This document shows positions 57,708-64,000 of a stretch of 64,000 bases of DNA, piece after piece. Origin of the DNA: Candidatus Vesicomyidisocius sp. Pext_18_S21 (GTDB lineage: Bacteria; Pseudomonadota; Gammaproteobacteria; PS1; Pseudothioglobaceae); assembly GCA_021730165.1 (NCBI GenBank), contig CP072535.1:124001-188000 (forward strand), written 5' to 3'. Position 1 is the stretch's first letter. Each line of letters begins with the position of its first letter. Under the pieces are notes generated by a model that saw only the letters and a program-made list of their open reading frames with translations, made no database searches and was not told the DNA's origin. The position numbers and the translations under genes are program-made.

Positions 57708-58433
57708 ATGGCAATTGATTTAGTAGGACAAAAAATAGGAATGACACGCTTAATAAGCGATGACGGTTCTATAATGCCAGTAAGTGTGATTAAAATTGAA
57801 CCTAATCGTATTGTCCAAACAAGAACGATTGATATAGATGGTTATAGAGCTTTCCAAGTAACAACAGGGAAAAAAGTCAATAAAAAAGGTAAAGCTAAAG
57901 TACGTCGTGTTTCTGCTGCGATTAAGGGTCATTACGCTAAAGCTTCTCAAGAAATTGGTTTAGGGCTTTGGGAGTTAAAACTGGAAGATAATGAAACAAC
58001 TAATGTAACAAGTATTGATATTTCGTTATTTGGCGCTGGTCATTATGTTGATGTTATAGGTAAATCTAAAGGTAAAGGGTTCCAAGGTGGTGTAAAGCTC
58101 CATAATTTCCAAATGCAAGACGCTACTCATGGTAATTCAATTTCTCATCGTGCTATTGGTTCTACAGGACAATGTCAGGAACCAGGTCGTGTATTTAAAG
58201 GTAAGAAAATGGCTGGCCATATGGGTAATGAACAAGTAACACAAGAATGTCTTAAGGTTGTTAAAGTAGACAGTGAGAAAAGCGTTATTCTTGTTAAAGG
58301 CTCAATTCCTGGAGCGAATAAGGGCTTTGTTAAGATTTCTTTGTCACCTAAGAAAGATAAGATTAATAAAGAAGTTAGCAAAAATATTAAAAATCAAGTA
58401 ACTAATGAAGTTGACCAGACTAAGCAAATGTAA
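57708..58433 (+). CDS. rplC: 50S ribosomal protein L3
   Basis: Early 50S assembly protein near the peptidyl-transferase centre. IGMTRLISDDGSIMPVSVIK, HGNSISHRAIGSTGQCQEPG (with the Gln that is methylated by PrmB in E. coli) and KMAGHMGNEQVTQ are conserved. At 241 residues it carries about 26 extra C-terminal residues rich in K, N and Q (from SPKKDKINKEVSKNIKN) compared with E. coli L3 (209). Confidence 0.97.
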   Translation: MAIDLVGQKIGMTRLISDDGSIMPVSVIKIEPNRIVQTRTIDIDGYRAFQVTTGKKVNKKGKAKVRRVSAAIKGHYAKASQEIGLGLWELKLEDNETTNVTSIDISLFGAGHYVDVIGKSKGKGFQGGVKLHNFQMQDATHGNSISHRAIGSTGQCQEPGRVFKGKKMAGHMGNEQVTQECLKVVKVDSEKSVILVKGSIPGANKGFVKISLSPKKDKINKEVSKNIKNQVTNEVDQTKQM

Positions 58434-58447
58434 GATAAGGGTTTAAG

Positions 58448-59062
58448 ATGGAATTAAAAGTATTAAATATAAGTTTAAATAGTTTAAACACCATTGAGGT
58501 GGATGATACTATATTTGCAAGAGATTTCAACCAAGCATTGGTCCATCAAGTGACTACAGCTTATATGTCTGGATCTCGTCAAGGTTCTAAGGCGCAAAAA
58601 AATCGTTCTGCTGTTAGTGGTGGTAGTAAAAGGCCTTGGGCGCAAAAAGGTACAGGTCGTGCCCGTGCTGGCACTACTCGTGGTCCTATTTGGCGTTCAG
58701 GTGGTGTTACGTTTGCTGCACAACCAAGAAGTTATGCACAAAAAGTGAATAAGAAAATGTACAAAGGTGCAATTAGTATTATTTTTTCTGAACTCGTTCG
58801 TTCTGAACGTTTAAAAGTAGTGAAAGAATTTGATATTAAAGAAGCTAAAACTAAAAATATTATCGCATTACTTAAAGCACTTAACGTTAAAGATACTTTA
58901 CTGATGACTGATGAATTAGATGAGAATCTCTATTTATCTTCTCGTAATTTATACCATGTTGGTGTTTGTGATACACAAAGTATTGACCCAGTTAGCTTGA
59001 TTGGTTATGATAATGTTGTGGTAACTGAGTTGGCATTGAAAAAAATTGAGGTAATGTTATGA
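58448..59062 (+). CDS. rplD: 50S ribosomal protein L4
   Basis: Exit-tunnel protein. [40 protein letters not shown] and [19 protein letters not shown] form the conserved loop. 204 residues. Overlaps rplW by 4 bases (ATGA). Confidence 0.98.
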   Translation: MELKVLNISLNSLNTIEVDDTIFARDFNQALVHQVTTAYMSGSRQGSKAQKNRSAVSGGSKRPWAQKGTGRARAGTTRGPIWRSGGVTFAAQPRSYAQKVNKKMYKGAISIIFSELVRSERLKVVKEFDIKEAKTKNIIALLKALNVKDTLLMTDELDENLYLSSRNLYHVGVCDTQSIDPVSLIGYDNVVVTELALKKIEVML

Positions 59063-59349
59063 ATCAAGAAAAGTTATTAAAAACCTTATTAATGCCTATC
59101 GTTTCTGAGAAAATAACTATGCTATCAGCGCATAATCAATACGCATTTAAGGTTCGTATGGATAGCTCTAAAAGAGAAATTAAAGCTGCAGTTGAAATAT
59201 TATTGAGTGTTAATGTTGAAAATGTGACAACTTTAATTGTTAAAGGTAAGAAAAAAATATTTAAAGGGAGAAGCGGGTCGCGTCCAAATTGGAAAAAGGC
59301 AATGGTAAAAGTGTCTGCAGGCCAAATAATTGATGTGAGCAGTACTTAA
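59059..59349 (+). CDS. rplW: 50S ribosomal protein L23
   Basis: Docking site near the tunnel exit for trigger factor and [23 protein letters not shown] and [20 protein letters not shown] are family-typical. 96 residues. Its ATG overlaps the rplD stop. Confidence 0.97.
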   Translation: MNQEKLLKTLLMPIVSEKITMLSAHNQYAFKVRMDSSKREIKAAVEILLSVNVENVTTLIVKGKKKIFKGRSGSRPNWKKAMVKVSAGQIIDVSST

Positions 59350-59359
59350 ATAGATTATT

Positions 59360-60190
59360 ATGGCACAAGTAATTAAAAGAAAACCAACCTCACCAGGTAG
59401 AAGATTTGTTGTTAGCATTGTAGATAAAGAGTTACATAAAGGTACATCTTATCCACCATTAACGCAGAATAAAAATAGAATTAACGGGCGTAATAACGCA
59501 GGTCGTATTACTGTGCGACATAAAGGTGGAGGGCATAAGCGTCGTTATCGTATAATTGATTTTAAGCGTAATAAAGATGATATTACTGCACGTGTTGAAC
59601 GTTTAGAATATGACCCAAATCGTAGTGCTAATATTGCCTTGGTTTTATATGCTGATGGTAAACGCAATTATATTATAGCACCTCGTGGTTTAAGTGTTGG
59701 TGATATGATTGTGTCAGGTAATTCTGTTGCCATCCAAGTAGGTAATGTTATGCCATTAAGTAATATACCATTAGGTAGTGTAGTTCATTGTATTGAATTA
59801 AGACCTATGAAAGGTGCACAAATTGCTCGTAGCGCTGGCACTTCTGCACAACTGATTGCTAAAAGAGGTAATTATGTTACTTTAAGACTTCGTTCTGGTG
59901 AGGTACGTAAGGTTTTAACAGATTGTCGTGCAACTATTGGTGAGGTTTCTAGGTCTGAACACAGCCTAAGAAAACTAGGTAAAGCAGGTGCTACTCGTTG
60001 GCATGGTGTTCGTCCAACTGTTCGTGGCGTTGTTATGAATTCAGTTGATCATCCGCATGGTGGTGGTGAAGGTAAAACCAGTGGTGGTAGGCATCCAGTT
60101 TCTCCTTGGGGTACTCCGACTAAGGGTTATAAAACACGTAGTAATAAACGCACAGATAAGTTTATCTTGCGTCATAGGAATAAGGGTTAA
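59360..60190 (+). CDS. rplB: 50S ribosomal protein L2
   Basis: Needed for subunit joining and peptidyl transfer. [33 protein letters not shown], and [20 protein letters not shown] with the conserved His are present. 276 residues. rpsS starts 4 bases after its stop. Confidence 0.98.
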   Translation: MAQVIKRKPTSPGRRFVVSIVDKELHKGTSYPPLTQNKNRINGRNNAGRITVRHKGGGHKRRYRIIDFKRNKDDITARVERLEYDPNRSANIALVLYADGKRNYIIAPRGLSVGDMIVSGNSVAIQVGNVMPLSNIPLGSVVHCIELRPMKGAQIARSAGTSAQLIAKRGNYVTLRLRSGEVRKVLTDCRATIGEVSRSEHSLRKLGKAGATRWHGVRPTVRGVVMNSVDHPHGGGEGKTSGGRHPVSPWGTPTKGYKTRSNKRTDKFILRHRNKG

Positions 60191-60194
60191 TTAT

Positions 60195-60464
60195 ATGGCT
60201 AGATCATTAAGAAAAGGACCATTTGTAGATGAACATTTAATTAAAAAGGTATTAGCGGCTCAAGATAATAATGACAGAAAACCAATTAAAACATGGTCCC
60301 GTCGTAGTGTTGTTGTGCCTGAAATGATTGGACTTACTATTGCAGTTCATAATGGTAGAGTACATGTTCCTGTGTCTATCAATGAAAATATGGTTGGTCA
60401 TAAGTTAGGTGAATTTGCTATTACTAGAACTTTCAAAGGTCACTTTGGTGATCGCAAGGCTTAA
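60195..60464 (+). CDS. rpsS: 30S ribosomal protein S19
   Basis: 30S head protein contacting S13. Starts [19 protein letters not shown] at ATG 60195, just after the rplB stop; a longer upstream frame overlapping rplB is not real. [20 protein letters not shown] and [16 protein letters not shown] are conserved. 89 residues. Confidence 0.98.
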   Translation: MARSLRKGPFVDEHLIKKVLAAQDNNDRKPIKTWSRRSVVVPEMIGLTIAVHNGRVHVPVSINENMVGHKLGEFAITRTFKGHFGDRKA

Positions 60465-60492
60465 ATAAAGGCTTAAATATAGGTAGGTGATG

Positions 60493-60825
60493 ATGAAAGA
60501 AGTTAAAGCAGTACATAAATATGCAAAGACATCCGCCTTTAAGGCGAGATTAGTTGCAGATCAAATTCGTCTTAAATCGGTAGAAGAGGCATTAAATATT
60601 TTATCATTTAGCAATAAAAAAGCAGCAGTTTTAGTTAAAAAAGTACTGAATTCAGTTATTTCTAATGCTGAACATAATAATGGACTAGATATTGATGAAT
60701 TATTTGTTACTAGTATTTATATTGATGAAGGTTCAACCATGAAGAGAATTCGTCCAAGAGCAAAAGGAAGGGCAAATAGAATTTTAAAAAGAACAAGCCA
60801 CATTACAGTTGGCATAGGCAAGTAG
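60493..60825 (+). CDS. rplV: 50S ribosomal protein L22
   Basis: Lines the exit tunnel. [42 protein letters not shown] and [20 protein letters not shown] are conserved. Start uncertain among GTG 60487, ATG 60490 and ATG 60493; AGGTAGG upstream fits the last best. 110 residues. Confidence 0.97.
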   Translation: MKEVKAVHKYAKTSAFKARLVADQIRLKSVEEALNILSFSNKKAAVLVKKVLNSVISNAEHNNGLDIDELFVTSIYIDEGSTMKRIRPRAKGRANRILKRTSHITVGIGK

Positions 60826-60832
60826 GTTTAGT

Positions 60833-61525
60833 ATGGGTCAAAAAGTAAATCCAAAAGGTATTAGATTAGGTATTGTTAAGGATTGGGATTCTAAATGGTA
60901 CGCTAATTCTAAAGATTATTCTAAGTACTTATTATCTGATATTAAAGTTAGAAACTATCTTTTTAAGAAATTAATAAACGCTTCTGTTAGCCGTGTCCAG
61001 ATTGGACGTTTGGTAAATAATGCTAAAGTTACTATTTATACTGCACGTCCAGGTATTGTTATTGGTAAGAAAGGTGCTGATATTGAGCAGTTAAAGTTAA
61101 TTATTTCAAAAATGATGGGTATTCCTGTTCATATTAATATTGAAGAAATTAAAAAACCTGAGCTTGATGCACGTTTGGTGGCTGAGAATATTTCTCAACA
61201 GTTAGAAAAACGTGTGATGTATCGTCGTGCTGTTAAGCGTGTGCTAGGTAACGCAACTCGTTTAGGTGCTCAAGGTATTAAGGTTATGGTTAGTGGTCGT
61301 TTAAATGGTGCAGAAATTGCACGTTCCGAGTGGTATCGTGAAGGTCGAGTGCCATTACATACTTTTAGAGCTGATGTTGATTATTCTTCTTATGGTGCAA
61401 AAACACAGTATGGCGTTATTGGTATTAAGGTTTGGATTTTCAAAGGTGAAATTTTAGATCATAAAAAAGGTACACTAGATGAGGTTGCTCATCGTGGTGC
61501 AATAAATCAAATTGCTAAAAAATAA
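60833..61525 (+). CDS. rpsC: 30S ribosomal protein S3
   Basis: mRNA-entry protein with KH domain. [22 protein letters not shown] loop [16 protein letters not shown] and C-terminal [19 protein letters not shown] are conserved. 230 residues. Confidence 0.98.
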   Translation: MGQKVNPKGIRLGIVKDWDSKWYANSKDYSKYLLSDIKVRNYLFKKLINASVSRVQIGRLVNNAKVTIYTARPGIVIGKKGADIEQLKLIISKMMGIPVHINIEEIKKPELDARLVAENISQQLEKRVMYRRAVKRVLGNATRLGAQGIKVMVSGRLNGAEIARSEWYREGRVPLHTFRADVDYSSYGAKTQYGVIGIKVWIFKGEILDHKKGTLDEVAHRGAINQIAKK

Positions 61526-61541
61526 AGCGAAGGATTAATAA

Positions 61542-61952
61542 ATGTTACAACCTAAGAGAACAAAATTTAGAAAAATGATGAAAGGCCGTAATCGTGGTCT
61601 TGCAACGGGTCATAAGGTTAGTTTTGGTGAAATTGGACTCCAAGCTGTAGGTAGATGTCGTATGTCTGCTAGACAGATTGAATCTGCACGTCGTGCAATG
61701 ACACGTCATGTTAAACGCCAAGGAAAAATTTGGATTCGTGTGTTTCCAGATAAGCCTGTTACTAAGAAACCATTAGAGGTTAGGATGGGTAAAGGTAAGG
61801 GTAATGTTGAATATTGGGTTGCAAAGATTAAGCCTGGTCAAATGTTATTTGAAATGCAAGGTGTTGAAGAAACAGTTGCTATAGAGGCATTTGCGTTAGC
61901 ATCAGGGAAGTTGCCAGTTAAAACAACAATTATTAAACGGACGATAATGTAA
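61542..61952 (+). CDS. rplP: 50S ribosomal protein L16
   Basis: Positions tRNA at the A site. [39 protein letters not shown] and [20 protein letters not shown] are conserved. 136 residues; stop and rpmC start overlap by one base (TAATG). Confidence 0.98.
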   Translation: MLQPKRTKFRKMMKGRNRGLATGHKVSFGEIGLQAVGRCRMSARQIESARRAMTRHVKRQGKIWIRVFPDKPVTKKPLEVRMGKGKGNVEYWVAKIKPGQMLFEMQGVEETVAIEAFALASGKLPVKTTIIKRTIM

Positions 61953-62140
61953 TGGATATTAAAGAATTAAGAAATCAATCAGTTTCAGCGCTTAATGAAA
62001 CGTTGATGAAACTTCTAAAAGAGCATTTTGAGTTTCGTATGCAACATAAAAGTTCACAATTGGATAATTTTTCGAAGTTGGGAAAGACAAAGAAGTCAAT
62101 TGCACAAATTAAAACTATTATTAGGCAAAAACAAGAATGA
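61952..62140 (+). CDS. rpmC: 50S ribosomal protein L29
   Basis: Small tunnel-exit protein of 62 residues. [20 protein letters not shown] and the final [17 protein letters not shown] are typical. Overlaps rpsQ by 4 bases (ATGA). Confidence 0.97.
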   Translation: MDIKELRNQSVSALNETLMKLLKEHFEFRMQHKSSQLDNFSKLGKTKKSIAQIKTIIRQKQE

Positions 62141-62403
62141 GTAACAAAAAAGTAGAATGCGTATTAACAGGAACTGTTGTGAGTAGCACTCGTGACAAAA
62201 CTATTACTGTTTTAATTGAGCGTAAAGTAAGACATCCTATTTATAAAAAATATATTAAACGTAGTACTAAAGTGCATGCACATGACGATAAGAATGAATG
62301 TATATGTGGTGATTTAGTTCGAGTAGTTGAAGCAAAGCCATTTTCAAAAACTAAGCATTGGGCATTATTGGAAGTGGTTGAGAGGTTAGTTTCTGTTGAT
62401 TAA
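62137..62403 (+). CDS. rpsQ: 30S ribosomal protein S17
   Basis: Early 16S rRNA-binding protein. [38 protein letters not shown] and [20 protein letters not shown] are conserved. 88 residues. Confidence 0.98.
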   Translation: MSNKKVECVLTGTVVSSTRDKTITVLIERKVRHPIYKKYIKRSTKVHAHDDKNECICGDLVRVVEAKPFSKTKHWALLEVVERLVSVD

Positions 62404-62431
62404 TATTAAATTTATTTAAAGAGAGTAAGTC

Positions 62432-62800
62432 ATGATTCAAGTGCAAACAAGACTTAAGGTCGCAGATAATAGTGGTGGCGTTAAAGCAATGTGTATTAAG
62501 GTATTAGGTGGTTCTAAGCGTCGTTATGCTAATATTGGCGATGTCATTAAAGTTAGTATTAAAGAGGTTGTCCCGCGTGGTAAAGTTAAAAAAGGTGATG
62601 TGTATGATGCGGTTGTTGTACGTACCGCTCATGGCGTTCGCCGTAGTGATGGGTCTCGTATTCGTTTTGATAGCAATGCAATTGTACTTTTAAATACAAA
62701 ACTTGAACCAATTGGTACTCGTATTTTTGGTCCAGTGACCCGTGAATTGCGTAGTGCACAATTTATGAAAATTGTTTCACTTGCACCAGAGGTTTTATAA
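62432..62800 (+). CDS. rplN: 50S ribosomal protein L14
   Basis: Intersubunit-bridge protein, first gene of the spc set. [40 protein letters not shown] and [13 protein letters not shown] are conserved. 122 residues; stop overlaps the rplX ATG by one base. Confidence 0.98.
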   Translation: MIQVQTRLKVADNSGGVKAMCIKVLGGSKRRYANIGDVIKVSIKEVVPRGKVKKGDVYDAVVVRTAHGVRRSDGSRIRFDSNAIVLLNTKLEPIGTRIFGPVTRELRSAQFMKIVSLAPEVL

Positions 62801-63111
62801 TGCAAAAGATTAAATTAAATGATGAAATTATTATTATTGCTGGCAAAGATAAAGGTTCTATAGGTATAGTTACTAAGATGGTAGATTCTAAGGTTCTAGT
62901 TGAAGGGTTAAACCTTGCTAAGAAACATGTGAAGCCTAATCCAAATAAGGGTGTTACAGGTGGTATTACAGAGATAGAAATGCCTTTGGCGATTTCTAAT
63001 GTTGCTATTTATAACTCAAGAACTAAGAAAGCTGATAGAGTTGGAATTCGTATTAGTAAAAACAGCATTAAAGAAAGATTTTTTAAATCAAATGATAAAT
63101 CAATAGTTTGA
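62800..63111 (+). CDS. rplX: 50S ribosomal protein L24
   Basis: Assembly-initiating 50S protein with a KOW motif (IIIAGKDKGSIGIVTKMV). GLNLAKKHVKPNPNKGVTGG and the C-terminal KKADRVGIRI are conserved. 103 residues. Confidence 0.97.
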   Translation: MQKIKLNDEIIIIAGKDKGSIGIVTKMVDSKVLVEGLNLAKKHVKPNPNKGVTGGITEIEMPLAISNVAIYNSRTKKADRVGIRISKNSIKERFFKSNDKSIV

Positions 63112-63129
63112 TAAGGTATAAGGAAATAT

Positions 63130-63669
63130 ATGTCTAGATTACAAGAGCAATACAAGAATAAAATTTCACTAATTTTACAAAAAGAGTTAGGTATGTCTAA
63201 TCCTATGCAAACACCTAAGATTGAAAAGATTACAATTAATATGGGGCTAGGTAACGCGTTAGGTGATAAAAAAATATTGCAAAATGGTTTAGAAGAAATG
63301 AGTCTTATTTCTGGTCAGAAACCACTAACTTGTAATGCACGTAAATCAGTAGCAAGTTTTAAATTAAGAGAGGGAAATCCAATTGGTTGTAAAGTTACTT
63401 TACGTAAGAAAAAGATGTATGAATTTCTTGATCGTTTAGTTAATATTGCCATTCCTCGTATTCGAGATTTTCGTGGTTTAAAAACTACTGCATTTGATGG
63501 TCGTGGTAATTACAATATGGGCATCACTGAACAAATTACGTTTCCTGAAATTGATTTTGAAAAAGTAACAAAAATACGTGGGATGGATATTGCTATTACC
63601 ACTACTGCAAAAAGTGATGAAGATGCTAAAAAACTATTAGCAATGTTTAAATTTCCATTTAAAGGGTAA
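63130..63669 (+). CDS. rplE: 50S ribosomal protein L5
   Basis: 5S rRNA-binding protein. [59 protein letters not shown] and the final [12 protein letters not shown] are conserved. 179 residues. Confidence 0.98.
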   Translation: MSRLQEQYKNKISLILQKELGMSNPMQTPKIEKITINMGLGNALGDKKILQNGLEEMSLISGQKPLTCNARKSVASFKLREGNPIGCKVTLRKKKMYEFLDRLVNIAIPRIRDFRGLKTTAFDGRGNYNMGITEQITFPEIDFEKVTKIRGMDIAITTTAKSDEDAKKLLAMFKFPFKG

Positions 63670-63674
63670 TAAAA

Positions 63675-63980
63675 ATGGCTAAAAAGTCTATGATGAATAG
63701 AGATATTAAGCGCACAAAGATAGTGAAAAAATATAAATCAAAACGTCTTGAGCTTAAGAAAATTATTAAGAGTATTAATGTATCTGATGAAGAGCGTTTC
63801 CAAGCAACTATTAAGTTGCAAGCTCTTCCACGTAATGCTTCGCCAATACGTCAACGTAGTCGTTGTAGTTTGACTGGTCGTCCGCATGGTTTTTATCGTA
63901 AGTTTGGTCTTGCTAGAAATAAACTTAGAGAATGCACTATGAATGGTGAAGTTCCAGGTTTATCTAAAGCGAGCTGGTAA
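63675..63980 (+). CDS. rpsN: 30S ribosomal protein S14
   Basis: 30S head protein of the long, zinc-free type (101 residues, no CxxC pairs). [20 protein letters not shown] and [19 protein letters not shown] are conserved. Starts 5 bases after rplE. Confidence 0.98.
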   Translation: MAKKSMMNRDIKRTKIVKKYKSKRLELKKIIKSINVSDEERFQATIKLQALPRNASPIRQRSRCSLTGRPHGFYRKFGLARNKLRECTMNGEVPGLSKASW

Positions 63981-63991
63981 GGAGAAATAAT

Positions 63992-64000
63992 ATGAGTATG
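63992..64000 (+). CDS. rpsH: 30S ribosomal protein S8, first three codons only
   Basis: After rpsN, AAGGAGAAA and ATG 63992 start MSM, the first residues of S8, which follows S14 in the spc operon. The identification rests on gene order and these three codons; the rest is outside the window. Confidence 0.7.

Noticed and set aside
60045..60194. Long N-terminal extension of S19 overlapping rplB
   Set aside because: The extension has no counterpart in S19, whose conserved start [10 protein letters not shown] is at 60195.

Overview
The window is a low-GC, tightly packed bacterial chromosome segment. Its proteins are clearly gammaproteobacterial (BioA, ProA, RsmE remnant, RsxABCDG, EpmA, tmRNA tag ending NYALAA, S10/spc gene order). 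SoxB (periplasmic thiosulfate oxidation), CcoS (assembly of the high-affinity cbb3 oxidase), phosphoglycolate phosphatase (needed with RuBisCO), lack of mobile elements and decaying genes in an otherwise reduced genome together suggest a thiotrophic symbiont of the SUP05/vesicomyid-clam group (Candidatus Vesicomyosocius or Ruthia). That placement is inference; no 16S rRNA gene is present.

Layout. 1-5142 (minus): start of rpoD, prs, tRNA-Gln, ispE, orn, trpD, pepP. 5196-7160: a gene graveyard with a broken rsmE and an unidentified broken minus-strand gene. 7161-12984: proC, gph, bioA, priA, ybeY. 13039-15160 (minus): accA-tilS. 15412-19581: ccoS, PhoU-like gene + pit phosphate transporter, a BolA/IbaG protein, an RhlE-type helicase and a small exported protein. 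20076-24343 (minus): lptE-holA-proA-tyrS followed by ssrA (tmRNA). 24492-28581: ftsH-folP-glmM behind a promoter that reads as both sigma-32 and sigma-70. 29742-36007: TauE/SafE permease, rsxABCDG (no rsxE seen), queA. 36453-39246 (minus): sucC-sucD plus a PanE-like gene. 39916-42839: efp-epmA and a Sel1-repeat protein. 43353-49000: argG, tRNA-Cys, tRNA-Gly, pgsA, tRNA-Arg, murF and murE. 49133-52610: soxB and kdsD. 52948-64000: str operon (rpsL, rpsG, fusA, tuf) and the S10/spc ribosomal operons up to the start of rpsH.

How it works together. Most genes are housekeeping: nucleotide, cofactor, amino-acid and wall synthesis, translation and its repair (tmRNA, EF-P with EpmA, YbeY, TilS, QueA). 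Energy genes (soxB, rsx, ccoS, sucCD) are scattered as single genes or partial operons. Intergenic DNA is unusually long for such a genome (0.3-1.2 kb gaps) and appears to be decayed gene space.

Most notable: murF is split near its N-terminus by a one-base frameshift and is preceded by two mutually exclusive perfect hairpins; the murE-murF gap contains a degraded second copy of the argG-tRNA-Cys junction; ispE reads into tRNA-Gln and uses the anticodon loop for its stop codon; several 13-16 bp nearly GC-free perfect hairpins lie at gene ends and, unexpectedly, between the divergent sucC and efp genes. I found no CRISPR array, prophage, transposase, toxin-antitoxin pair or other clearly new multi-gene system.
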